Below, piece by piece: positions 22,513 to 33,758 of a stretch of DNA of 64,000 bases (position 1 is its first letter; every line of letters begins with the position of its first letter). Source of the DNA: Auriscalpium vulgare (lineage: Eukaryota > Basidiomycota > Agaricomycetes > Russulales > Auriscalpiaceae). The translations under genes and the position numbers were made by a program. The notes beneath the pieces are model-generated. The model ran no database searches. It saw nothing but the letters and a program-made list of their open reading frames with translations, and had not been told where the DNA came from. The stretch lies in contig JAHBBC010000032.1 of NCBI GenBank assembly GCA_019915015.1, positions 346,388 through 410,387 on the forward strand, read 5' to 3'.

Positions 22513-23115
22513 CAGGATGCGGAGACTAGAGAAGCTGAGGTCGGGGAGGAGGAAGCGAAATTGGACAAAGCGCTCCGGTGGCTAGCGCGAATTCATATAG
22601 TCTTGCAAAGCAAACGCAAAACTGCGTAAGATGTCAGAGACGTACCTGTGCGTGCTATTGGAGCTACGGAAGGGAACCACCTGTCCAGTAGACAGATGAT
22701 GTGTCACGCAGTCAAGTGCGTTATCGAACAATCAGTTCTTGAGAAGTCACCTTCTGAAGATTGACTTCGTCTACTTTGAGAGAGATAGGACCGATATCCT
22801 AGTGAATGTGCGAACATCTGACCGTTATGAAGGGCGGTACTTACGTTGGCACCGCGAAGTAACGAAAGGACGGTGGAATGCATTCCCATTTTGAGGACGC
22901 GAAGTTAATTGCCGTGTTCTAACCCTCGCAGCTACTGTACTAGTGTTCTCGATGGTTGCCTCGTGTTGCTGTTTTGCAGCCAGAACTCGGCCGAAGGAGC
23001 CTGCATGTGCCGGCAACGGCCGAGCATTGCCGCAGTGCCGCGTGGCATCTTGCTGCTGACCACCACCTGCTTGACCTGAACCGCCTCGTCTTCAAGCTCC
23101 CAATATTCTGGCGCC
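22513..23115. promoter_or_regulatory. Divergent intergenic region B2/A4
   Basis: 603 bp separate the two start codons, so the region must hold both promoters. No TATA box is obvious. The A4 side is pyrimidine-rich in its last 60 bases. Confidence 0.55.
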
Positions 23116-24816
23116 ATGGATCCTACGCATGTGCAGGATGCTTTGGAGATGTGGCTTGCTGAACCTGATCAGATGCAGCCGCTGACCCGTACCTCCCACT
23201 ACTTACCCGCGGACGGGGCGTTCGTTGTTTTCACCTTGGATCCCGTGGCCACCGTGGAAGCCTTGAAGGACCCTATCGCACAAGAAGAGGCACGCGCACT
23301 GCAGCCGCGCAAATACGTTGGATATGTGACACAGGTGAGAGGCAGATTCCATGCGTGGTCGCCATTTTCGTTAACGTCTGAGTTTCACAGGTGTTTGATC
23401 TGCCTCTTCCAACTCGGAGGTACCATCGATGTTCCTGCTATATCCTGAGCCAAGGGCCGTCGCGGATGCTTCCGTCGTACAACCGCTATGTAGACGAGCT
23501 CATGTGCACGGCGGTCGCGCCAGCCGAGCATCCTGCAGGACGTCCCTCCATCGAGCCATCACCTGCGTTGCCGTGGCAAAATCTGTATCTCCATTCCATC
23601 TCCTCATTCTACCTTCGTCTCAAGACCGCCCCGGAAAGCTGAATCACGAAACGTCCCCCATGCTACCTCTGTGCCAATATCTAGATGTCATGGAGTACAC
23701 CAATGCTGACGCTATGCGGCAGCAACGGATAGTAGCAGGATTTCCCGAAGATACGGATTATGATACAGAGTCGCTCGGCCCTCCTTCCTCCCTGGTCACC
23801 TCTCCATCATCTTCGTGCGTCCCTGGTGTCTCCGCAAATAACCTGCAGTCATCTTCCACAGACCTGAGCAACGATGATACACAGTCAGTGTCTGACTCCG
23901 GTAGTACAAGCGGCTCGGAAACCGACTCCATGGGCATCGATTCGCTCCCGGAGGGGCTCATGATGGCTTTTTCCGCTGGTGAACACCCATCAAATGACCT
24001 GATTCCTGTCGCGGCGTTTGACCTCGACATCTCTACCGTGAAGGAATTCGCTGATGCAGATGGCATGGAGGAAGAGATTGAGGCTATCAATGCGTAAGTA
24101 GTTTTCGAAACGGTGTGCTGCCTGCTCTCAACGTGTGTCTTGCAGAATAATCACCCGATCGAAGGAACGCCGCCGCGAAACTCTCGTTCCTTTGCCAGTC
24201 GACGAGAAGGTGGCAGAGGAACCACGGCCGGAGGCTCCCTCAAAGCAGGTCGCCGCAGCGAGTATTGACGGAAGATCTGGCGAGAGGGCCTCCATTCGTA
24301 CGCCTTGCGTCCCATAGATGCGCAAAATGACTGACCATGAACTTCATCAGATTTGCCATCTTCGCCGTCAGCTATGGAGCCCAACAGCCCGCCCGTGTCC
24401 GACCTCGCGGATGCAGTGCCACAGCACCCCGACTATGAAGCAGCATCATGCTTTGGGCCATGTGAGCAACAAATCTGTATCGTGTAGAGTTAAGTTGACT
24501 GACGACATCGTCACAGCAATCAGCCGTCTCTTCTCCGACGCTGCCTTCGGCTGGCGGCGCTTGCTGAAGCGCTCGGGTCCCGCAGTCGTGAACATCGATA
24601 ACGTGCCTCAGCGTCCGGGATCAGTTAAGAAGGATGGCGCGTTTGGTATGTCGCCTGTCTTTCCCCGGGCCCTGGGCCTCGCCGACCTTTAATCTAATTG
24701 ATGTTTCAGGGAGAGGACGAGGGAAGATCGGACGTGGGTTGCAGCAGATCGACGAGTCGCTCCGGCGCCTTGCTCAAGTACTCCATTTAAAACTTCGCAG
24801 AACGTCTGCGACCTGA
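23116..24816 (+). CDS. Family A copy A4
   Basis: Six exons fit: 23116-23334, 23391-24093, 24146-24297, 24351-24461, 24517-24645 and 24710-24816. Exon 1 carries GAFVVFTLDPVATVEALKDP and RKYVGYVTQ. Exon 2 carries TRRYHRCSCYILSQG, DELMCTAVAPAEHPAGRP, a PALPWQNLYLHS block, a Ser/Asp-rich linker and VAAFDLDISTVKEFADADG. Exon 3 starts IITRSKERRRE. The later exons are basic (FGWRRLLKRSG, GRGRGKIGRG). One base is missing near 23630 relative to sister copy A5 (CCCCGGAAA against CCCCAGGAAA). With that base all phases agree (0, 2, 1, 1, 1) and the product would be about 473 residues. The C-terminal basic segments suggest a nuclear or nucleic-acid-binding protein. Head-to-head with B2. Confidence 0.8.
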
Positions 24817-25617
24817 TCCATAGACCACTTCAGTTTGTCAATCGTGTTATAGTTTAGCTGGCTGTCCACATTGCTTTCTATCCATCTTTTTAGCTATCGC
24901 ATACTACTTACGCTGTCATTGTAGTTCCCTCATACGCACTCGCTCATGCATAGACATTCTCTGGATCGCCCGTCGGTCTTCCCGCACCCATATGTCACAC
25001 TCTCTACTCCTTGAGCTTGGTTGTCCTATTTTTGATTAATTTTCATCGCTTCGTGGGCCACACAGCCGCCCTGACGTTGCGGCCAACGTGTGCCACGTAT
25101 ATAATTCTGAGCTCACCTTGCCACCCACAGTGCTTGGGCGTTCCACGATGCCTCTCTACTTCGCCGAGTACATGTTGACTCGAAAAGTCAAACGATGAGG
25201 CTATTCCAATATACTCGGAGCGCGGCAACCCGAGTAAGAGCGACTGGTACTAGTTCAGACCCACGACTTGCAATTTGCCCTTCAGCTTCAGGTCTGACTA
25301 AGATTCTCTCGTTGTCTTCACGCCAGATGCACTATACTTACACGCGCGGCATTTTCTATGCCACTTGAATTGTGCCGTATCTCGCAAGGACAATGCCTCA
25401 GAGTCAGGCTCAGCCTGTGGCATTCGCAATTCGAGGGAAGAAACCATACTTACTCGTCTCTGACATAAGAGTTCACGAACTGTCCGCACACGCCAAGGAT
25501 ACACACAACTGGCGCGAGGGAGTTTCAGAGAACAGATATCAAGCAGACAAGTTCCTAGGAGCAGGAAGAAGAGGCTATTCACTGGTCAAAAAAACACTGC
25601 TCGCCTCAACAACGCGC
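24817..25617. other. Gap between A4 and CFEM2
   Basis: AT-richer intergenic sequence, about 800 bp. No gene, repeat or RNA recognised. Confidence 0.5.
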
Positions 25618-26250
25618 TCACACCACGAGCGCACCGCCCACGAAGAAGCCGTCCACGGCCACGACTACGGTGCCCCACGCACCGGCGCCGACGCCGGTCC
25701 ACGCCTTCCGTCCGGCGTTCGAAGTGTTGAGGACGCTCGACGCGGCGTGAGGCTGGACGGCACGGACGAGGCCGCGGACGTCGCGGACGCCGCGCGCGAC
25801 AAGAGCGATGACCTGGCGGACGACGCCCAGAGGAGAGCGAGGAGAGTGTGGAGGACGCGGCCAAGTCGGTGGAAACTGTCGGCCGCGCGGTTAGCAAGGG
25901 CGCGTGAGGAGGATGGGAGAGACGTGCCAGCGGCGCGCTGCGACTGTTGCAGCTGGAGGGCGGCGTTTTGCTAGTCGCTGGAGCACGAGGACCTGAGGCA
26001 CGACGCCGCGCTCTCTTGATACTGGGTGTTCGTACAGACGCACTGGATATCCGTGCTGCATGAGATAGTGAATATTGATGGTCAGCTCGTGCGGGATGAT
26101 GCGCGGCGGGATGCACATGCCCTAGTAGCCCGCGGCGCTGTTGAGGCAGTTGAGGATGCACGGCGAGATGTCCGCGGTGCTGGCGTACGAGGACTGCGCT
26201 AGAGCGGGCGCGGCGAGGGCGAGGGCGGTGAGGGCGAATGTAAAGTTCAT
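25618..26250 (-). pseudogene. CFEM2, pseudogene of CFEM1
   Basis: This is a collinear copy of CFEM1 with the same three-exon plan. The signal peptide (MNFTFALTALALAAPALAQ) is intact, but an in-frame TAG follows NSAAGY near 26125, before the second CFEM cysteine group. The last CFEM cysteine, before the conserved GC-AG donor, is changed to Arg (TGC to CGC). A one-base loss in the Ser-rich part near 25830 shifts the frame. The C-terminal hydrophobic segment is also altered. Three independent lesions make a sequencing artefact unlikely. Its start faces A5 across about 530 bp. Confidence 0.85.
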
Positions 26251-26777
26251 CGTGATGGCGGTTGGTGGGGGAGTCGACGAGGAAGAGCGGGGTTCAGGTT
26301 GAGATCGCGCATACTTCTACTGTAGTATCACGGTCCGGTTCCACCAAGGGCGAGAAGGCGCGGGGAACGTGGCCGCCCGAACGCATCGCTGGGATAAACT
26401 CACCTTGTGTCTCTCAAGAGCCCCTCGCAGGAACGAGCTTCACAGAGCTGGGACGCAAATCGAATGAATTGGGTGGTTAGAGGCTAGAGGGCCACAAAAG
26501 TCGACAGAAAACTTGTACAGATGGCCGCGTGAACATGATCCGGCAACCCCGACCGTCTCTGGGCCGGGCTCCTCCTCTGCCAGCCAGGCAATCTCTCAGA
26601 CTCTCATGAGTACGGCAACGCTCGTACCATGTCCTCTTTACGTGCTGTCTCTCTTAACACTTTCAGACATCCCATAAGCACATATGGGTGCCGCTGGTGG
26701 TGGCACCGGCACGTCACTTGCGAGCTAGTGTGTCACCTCTCTTCTTGTGCTACCATCATCTCCCCACCCTTCCATCC

Positions 26778-28346
26778 ATGGATCTTACGCATGTGCAAGA
26801 TGCTTTGCAGATGTGGCTCGCTGAGCCTGATCAGATGCAGCCGCTGACCCGTACCACCCACTTCATACCCGCCGCCGGGGCGTTCGTTATATTCACCTTG
26901 GATCCCGTGGCTACCGTGGAAGCCTTGGATGACCCTATTGCACAAGAGGAGGCACGCGCACTGCGACCACGCAAATACGTGGGATATGTGACACGGGTGA
27001 GAGGTATATTGCATGCGTGGTCGCCACTTTTCTTGACATCGCTCACAGGTGCTTGATCTGACTCTTCCAACTCGGAGGTACCATCGATGTTCCTGCTATG
27101 TCCTGAGCCAAGGGCCGTCGAGGATGCTTCCGTCGTACAACCGCTATGTAGACGAGCTCATGTGCACGGCGGTCGCGCCAGCCGAGCATCCTGCAGGACG
27201 CCCCTCCATCGAGCCATCACCTCCGTTGCCGTGGCGAGATCTGTATCTCCACTCCACCTCCAAATTCTACCTTCGTCTCAAGACCGCCCCAGGAAATCTG
27301 AGTCACGAGATGTCCCCCATGCTACCTCTGTGCCATTATCTAGACGTCATGGAGTACACTAATGCCGACGCTATGCGGCAGCAACGGATAGTAGCAGGGT
27401 TGCCCGAAGATATGGATTCGGATTCCGAGTCGTTGGGCCCTCCTCCCTCCCTAGTCACCTCTCTATCATCTTCGTGCGTCCCTGGCGTCCCCGCAGATAA
27501 CCTGCAAACATCTTCCACAGAACTGAGCATCGATGACACCCAGTACTCAGCGTCTGATTCCGGTAGTACAAGCGGCTCAGAGACTGATTCTATGGGCATC
27601 GACTCGCTCCCAGATTTGCTCAGCATGGCTTTTTCGGCTCGTGAACACCCATCAAATGACCTTACGCCTGTTGCGGCGTTTGACCTCGACATCTCTACCG
27701 TGAAGGAATTCGCTGATGCAGATGGCATGGAGGAAGAGATTGAGGCCATCAATGCGTGAGTGGTTTTCGAAGCTGTGTCATGCCTGCTCTCAATGTGTGT
27801 CTTGCAGGATAATCACCCGATCGAAGGAACGCCGCCGCGAAGCTCTTGTTCTGTGGCCAGTTGACGAGAAGGTCGCAGAGGAAACACGGCCGGAGGCAAC
27901 TCCGGAGCAGGTCGGCACAGCGAGCGGTTTGAGTCATGACGGCGAGAGGGCTTCTATCCGTACGCCTTGCATCCAATAGATGCGCAATTATGACTGACCT
28001 TCAACTTCAGCAGATGTTCCTTTTTCGCCGTCAACCACGGAGCCCAACAATCCGCCCGTATCCGACTCAACGCAGCGCCAGCTTTCCTATGAAACAGTGA
28101 CGCAGCATTCGGACCATCAAGCAACGACACGCTTTGTGCCATGTGAGCAAAATGTCTGCATCGTGCGGACTCTAGTTGACTAGCGACATGATCACAGCAA
28201 TCCGCCGTTTCTTCTACGACGTTGCCGTTGGCTGGCGGCGCTTGCTGAGGCGCTCGGGTTCAACAGTAGTGAACGTCGATAACGTGCCGCGGCGTCCGAG
28301 ATCAGTTAAGGAGGATGACGCGTTGGGTATGGGGCCCCGGGCCTAG
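26778..28346 (+). CDS. Family A copy A5, sister of A4, last exon lost
   Basis: Five exons keep one open frame: 26778-26996, 27049-27755, 27808-27959, 28014-28142 and 28198-28346, about 451 residues. It follows A4 closely: GAFVIFTLDPVATVEALDDP, RKYVGYVTR, TRRYHRCSCYVLSQG, PPLPWRDLYLHS, FDLDISTVKEFADADG and IITRSKERRRE. In A4 exon 5 ends at a GTATGT donor and a sixth exon follows. Here similarity to A4 stops just past the equivalent donor, and the frame runs into a TAG at 28344-28346. A5 has therefore lost the GRGRGK tail. The start at 26778 is chosen by homology with A4; an upstream in-frame ATG exists at 26688. Confidence 0.8.
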
Positions 28347-28649
28347 CTCACTGTTATACACGGGCGGCATCGACGCCTAGGTTGAAAGGCAACTCGCACA
28401 AAGCTCATAGTATACATACATTCAATCAGAAATTTCAAAAATACACGGGCGATGCAAATCAGACATAAGTCATAAGCGATAAGCGATAAGCATGATGTGC
28501 GCAACCAACTGGACGGGCAAATGAATGCTGCATGGCGCCCTACCTAGTTGAAGCGAACAGGGAAAGGGGGCCAGCCTAGTTCTTCGCGGATTGTGGAAAC
28601 GTCTAGATGCCAACATGGATCAGTTGGAAAGCAGGGTAGACGCAGAAGC
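28347..28649. other. Gap after A5
   Basis: About 300 bp with no feature. Two short direct repeats occur near 28465-28490 (ATAAGCGATAAGCGATAAGC). Confidence 0.4.
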
Positions 28650-29545
28650 TCATGTACCGCTCTGCAGTTCGTAATGCTTTGTCTTCAAGGCTTGGTTTTC
28701 TTGACGTAGATTTTCAAGAGCTGATACAACTGTAAAAATCTCGCGATGAGGACAAGTCGACATCGCAACCTAGGGACGCACCTGCCGCAACGATTGCTCT
28801 TTTAGTTGTCGGGTACATCCCGAGGTTGTTAAGGTGCTCCTCGATGGCGTCAAGTGCTCCCCCCTCTGCATCCCGCCGCCCTTTCTGTAAAATTCTCGCA
28901 CGTTTTTTTCGCTCTTCTGCTGTTGGTTTTCCTTCACTTTGTCGCTGTGATTTCACTGCGGTAGTTGCGCTTGGGGAAGATATGGGGTGTGCTGTCCTTT
29001 TTTTATACGGGCTATTTCGCCTAGCTCTAGAGGAGTGCTTGGGGCGGATGACGCTGCGACGAGCTGACTTTAGATTCCGGTCGTCGGCAAGTAGAGCAGG
29101 CGAAGGAGGTGTCCTCTGAGAAGTCGACCGCGGAGCGAGGTTTTCCTTGCCAGTCATAGAGTCAAGAGGAAGAGGACTATTAGAGTAAGATGGCCTTCGC
29201 CATTGGTGACGTTGTGTCTGCAGAGAAGGCCCAGGCTCGCCAGCGACACTCGGAAGGTGCGCTTGGAATGCTGAGATAGCATTCGTCGAGTCAACGTCGA
29301 ACAGGTAAGGGACGTGCGGGGAAGGGTTCTGGTTCTGATGCGGCCAGTGGGTATCCGGGGTGAGGATATTGCTGCGCGGCAAGAGATTGTGATACTGAGA
29401 AAGAGGTCTGACAAGAGGTCATGAGTATGCTTCCCTCCGCAATACAGGTAATGAGGGCCCACCGGTGAAAGGGTAGAACGCGCTCAAACGGTGGTTGGGG
29501 CATCTGAGATTCTGTGTATAGCTGCACTGTTCTGGTTGTCGCCAT
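28650..29545 (-). CDS. Putative bHLH/leucine-zipper-like nuclear protein
   Basis: The two 3' exons are clear on the minus strand: about 29394-28782 and 28720-28650. They encode a Ser/Pro-rich N-part, a Lys/Arg-rich middle (SPYKKRTAHP), then a basic helix (EERKKRARILQKGRRD), a helix GGALDAIEEHLNNLG, a short turn, and a second helix running into a coiled coil (KRAIVAAALENLRQENQAL). This order resembles a bHLH-zipper. A bZIP-like or simple coiled-coil protein is possible. An N-terminal exon from ATG 29545 (MATTRTVQLYTESQ) ending at a GTGGGC donor near 29462 is plausible, but its phase does not match the next acceptor, so the 5' structure is unresolved. The start faces A6 across about 825 bp. Confidence 0.55.
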
Positions 29546-30369
29546 CGGGGGCTCTGGTGAAACGTGTGGTGATATGAGATATGCGTGTAGAGGATGTGTT
29601 ATCGCTCTCCCCGCAATGACCTGTCCGTTATATAGCACGTACGCCACTTGTGCTGTCGGGCGACGTCAGCCCAATGTTCGGCATTGAGCCACGGCATGGC
29701 AGGAACGAGATACGAAGTTGACCGCCACCGGACATGCGCGGCAGGGGCCTTTTTGCCGGTGACGCGTGACGTGCACGTTTCGAGATGTGCGGGGATATGT
29801 GGTGGCTGCGGTGGCAGGAAAAAGGTGAGAAAGACGCTGAGCAAGTGTCGGAGCAGCGAATTGTATTGCAGAGACCCTGTCGCTACGAAAGCCGGTGGTG
29901 GCGCCGCACAGCAAAAACGTGAGGGTCGTCGGCGGGGTGAACACGAGGCACGCGCCACGACATCTGAGCAGTGGCTGTCCACCACGAGGATCGACGCTGT
30001 CTTGGGATCAAGTACTGGCGGCTGCAATGATATATATGCGTCGAAGAGCTCTCGAGAAAGGCAGGTGCGAGCGATACAGCCTAGTTCTCGGCCGACAGAT
30101 GCTCATACGACATAGATACAGCGAGCGCGCCACCACAAGCTTCAAAGCTGAGGGGCCGGGGACTGAGACAAGCTACGAAGCAATGCAAGAGTGCACGTCG
30201 AATGGTAACTTAGCTCGGGATGCGGCGCAGAGCCTCGTGGAGTTTGGGCTCCCTTGTACCGTGGGAACATCATCTGGGCCGCCAGTCTCCGCCAGTGCAC
30301 CGACACACCGTGACCGTCAGCGGCACTCAATTTTCCCCCTTCCCAACGCCTCATCTACTTGGGTTCCCG
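29546..30369. other. Gap between the bHLH-like gene and A6
   Basis: Open frames on both strands overlap (29648-30115 plus, 29599-30027 minus) and are probably not coding. The region should hold both divergent promoters. No specific element recognised. Confidence 0.4.
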
Positions 30370-31917
30370 ATGCCAGACTTTGACGCTATCATCGCAGCGG
30401 CTCTTGAAGAGATTAACAAACCCGTCGACCTAGACTCGCCTTTACGGCGCACATCTATGTGCACGCCCGCATACGGGGCCTTCGTCGTCTTCACCCTGGA
30501 TCCTGTCGCCACCATTGAGACACTGGAGGACCCTGTTGCATTAGAGGAGGCCCGTGCTTTGCCTGTGAGGAAATATGTGGGATATGTCACTCAGGTAAGA
30601 CACTGTCCTACTGCTGTAAAAATTTGGTTGACGTCTGTTGCAGGTGATGTTCATGACATTGCCGACTCGGAGGTATCATCTATGCTCCTGCTACATCCTG
30701 AGCCAAGGCCTTCCCAAGCCGCACGAGGAGTTTTGCATCGATGAGCGGATGTGCGTTGCTGTGCATCCTGCTACGCACCCAGATGGCCGGCCCGCCGTCA
30801 CACCATCTCCTCCCCTACCGTGGGGCAACTTGTATCTCCATTCCTTGGACAGCTTTACATTCCGAATCCCGACAGCCAAAGGGATAGTTGACCACAGTAC
30901 GTCGCCTATGATAACGAGGCGCCAGTACATCAAGGTCATGACCTACACCGACGACGACACTGAGCGTTGGCAGGACTCGATCATTGCACGTCGTAGCCCC
31001 CTGCAGCTCCTGGTCCTTCGATTGAGGAGCTCCCGCAGCCTCCAGCAGACGCTGTTCTTCTTTTGTCGAAATCAGACGTGTCCAGTGGTGCCTCCAGTAC
31101 ATCAGCCGGTGACTACATCGACTCAATCACGTCAGACGGTAACTCCAGGGCATCGGCTGGCGGCTCCATCGCCGGCGACTTATACAGTGACTTCCTCGCG
31201 TCAGTTGTCGACTCCATCGGTTCAGACGGCAACTCCATCGCGTTGGGTGGTGCCTCCAATCCATCGACTGCTGACTCTACCGGTAACGAAGACGATGGTG
31301 AACTACACGCTGCCGAAGTGGACTCAGCCTCCCAGATGGACTCTACTAACGTCCTCGTCGCGGACAACGTCCTTCTAGACGGTCTTCACGTCGGGATCGC
31401 GAGGATGCTACTGGAAGATGAAGACCCCCACTCCCGATTTATTCCTGTTGCAAATTTTGATCTTGACCTGGGAACAGTGAAGGAGTTTGCAAATGCTAGC
31501 TGCTTACGACACGAGCTCACTTTGATCGCAGGGTGAGCTTTTCCGCGTGTGTGAGAGACCATGCTCATCATGTACCACTAGGATCATCGAACGCTCGCAG
31601 CAACGCATCCAAGCAGCTCTTGAAAATCTAGACAAAGAAAGCGCAGAGCGCGCTGTGCATGCAAGAGAACCAGGAGATCGATCTCTTGACGAGTCTCAGA
31701 GTCATGCGCCTTCTGGCCTCCGGCCATCGAGCATATCATCATGCAATTGTACGTGTCGCTCTGTTTTCTGAACCTCACTTCAGCTGGTTATACTTGCGTT
31801 CTAGCACTCTCCTCCGTGTCCGAGCAATCATCGCTGGGTGGCCTGGAGCCAAAACTTCCCGCACAGGCGAATTCATCGCCATGCAAACTCAAGTTCGGTG
31901 AGCGATCGCGTTCTTAA
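30370..31917 (+). CDS. Family A copy A6
   Basis: Four exons: 30370-30594, 30644-31532, 31582-31748 and 31784-31917. Exon 1 has AYGAFVVFTLDPVATIETLEDP and RKYVGYVTQ. Exon 2 has TRRYHLCSCYILSQGLP, DERMCVAVHPATHPDGRP, PPLPWGNLYLHS, a Ser/Gly/Asp-rich linker with repeated SDGNS units, and EDPHSRFIPVANFDLDLGTVKEFA. Exon 3 begins GIIERSQQRIQ. The frame changes once near 30996, where a C6 run expected by frame is C5. With one more base the phases are 0, 2, 1 and the product would be about 471 residues. A1 at the left edge is its decayed sister. It is followed in tandem by A7. Confidence 0.8.
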
Positions 31918-32341
31918 GTTTGTTTCTAGGCAACGTTTGACTGCGCTCAAATCATAGCTCGATCCGTCCTTTCGAGGCTCCGGTCCGCCCTTACACTGGG
32001 CTGCATCCCTTAGGGACCGACAGCTAGCTGGAGCTCGATGCAACTTCTAGCCCTGCGCCTTGCGCGCAAAGCGTCTATACTGCAGTTAGCTTTACATTCG
32101 TTCTGGACTGTGTTGTGTATAGACAGCCCACTGTATTACTATGATCGAATGATGCTGTTTGCCGTCAACACGACAACCGGGATCCGCGAGCCTGCGCGAC
32201 GTGCTCGACATGCTGGAGCTTTCGGCATAGCTTCGGCATGCTCCGTATTTGCGGCCCCGCGGGCCCGGGCGGCCGCCCCGAAGGACCGAGTCGACGTCGC
32301 ATTCACGACCTGTTTCTCCACTGTCCCCTCCCGGCTGCATC

Positions 32342-33758
32342 ATGGACGAGTTCTACGACGATGTCAAGAAAGCTCTGGCCGAGCTAGCCGCCAAGCCTGC
32401 TGATGAGTCGGTGCCGTTGTCTTGTACCGCTCGCAATTTCCCCGCTTGTGGGGCCTTCGTCGTCTTCACGCTGGATCCTGTGGCGACCGTGGAGACTCTC
32501 GAAGATCCTGTGGCCACAGAGGCAGCACTTAATCTGCGCGTGAGGAAATACGTTGGATACGTCACCCAGGTGAGTTGCGATAGGTCTGGTGATCGGGCGC
32601 GTTGACATAGGACTTTGCAGGCAATCGATCTGTCCATGCCTGGTCGACGATGCCACAGTTGCTCCTGCTATATCCTCAGTCGCGGCCTGCCGATTTCGTC
32701 AGAGCAGACTCTCGTTGACGAACAAATGTGCATCGCAATCGCACCTGCTACTCACCCCGCCGGTCGTCCGGCTCTGACACCGTCTCCTCCATTACCGTGG
32801 GACGACCTGTACCTTCACTCATCATCTATCTTCACACTTCGGGTCACCAGCGTCATTGAGGCGATAGAACACTCAGTATCTCTTGCTTTACCCCTTGGTC
32901 AATACCTGGACATCACAGCCTACACGAGTGCCGACGCCGTGCGCTTGCAGGCTCTTTGTGACGCGCGCGATAAACTTCGATATAATTCACCTGAATTGAC
33001 TTTACAGCCTTCATGCCTTGCGGCTGAAAGCGAGCATGACGCGCAATCGTCCCAAATATCCATCGAATCTGCGGCCTCCTCGTCCCAAGGTGAAGGTCTG
33101 AAGGATGTTCTCTCCACTGCGCATGCGGAGACAGTAAATTTCCTCAGCTCGGATGATAGCTGTTCTTTCCCCGGAGCTCCTACCGTTCTGATAGCTGGCC
33201 TGTTGTCAGGAGAAGAGGACTCGAGGCCTCAAGTCATCCCCGTGGTGACTTTCGAGCTCGACTTCTCCACAGTAGTGGAGTTCGCGAGTGCATCTCTGTT
33301 ATGGGATGAGATGCACGGTAGAGAAGTGAGTCACTTTCTATCTTCACAGGATCTGCGCTAACGTTGCTCCTCAGAATCATTGCCGAGTCGCAACAGCATC
33401 GCGAAGCGTCGCCGAGCGGCTAGACCACGAGCACGGGGCAGACCAGGAGCGTGCAGACCAGGGACGCTCGGGGGAGGCTCGGGCGGGAGCATCATCAACG
33501 TCAGAACAACCAATCTCCGGAGACGAGGCCGCGATCCCAGTCCCGTCATTCCGCTGTACACGATTGTGTCCCCTCTGATGTGATGTCTTACGCTCATGTT
33601 ATACTCATGCTTCAGTGCAACACCGCCAACCACCGCGTCTGTCCGTATTCCGGCGCTGGCTAGGATCGCGTAAAATGCGGCCACCCGAGTCGCGATCACC
33701 ATGCCCGAGTGCTATCCCTTCGTCGGAGATCAAGTCTTGTAGGTGTCCCTGCTCTTGA
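32342..33758 (+). CDS. Family A copy A7
   Basis: Four exons give one continuous frame: 32342-32569, 32621-33325, 33375-33555 and 33616-33758, about 418 residues. Exon 1 has KKALAELAAKPADE and CGAFVVFTLDPVATVETLEDP. Exon 2 has GRRCHSCSCYILSRGLP, DEQMCIAIAPATHPAGRP, SPPLPWDDLYLHS, a Ser-rich linker and VVTFELDFSTVVEFASA. At the exon 2/3 junction the usual phase 2 is replaced by phase 0. In the old frame exon 3 would read IIAESQQHRE and then stop, so this copy may have shifted into a new, Asp/Glu/Gly-rich exon 3 frame. The last exon is basic (FRRWLGSRKMRPPESR). The 3' end is less certain. A2 is its decayed sister. Confidence 0.75.
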
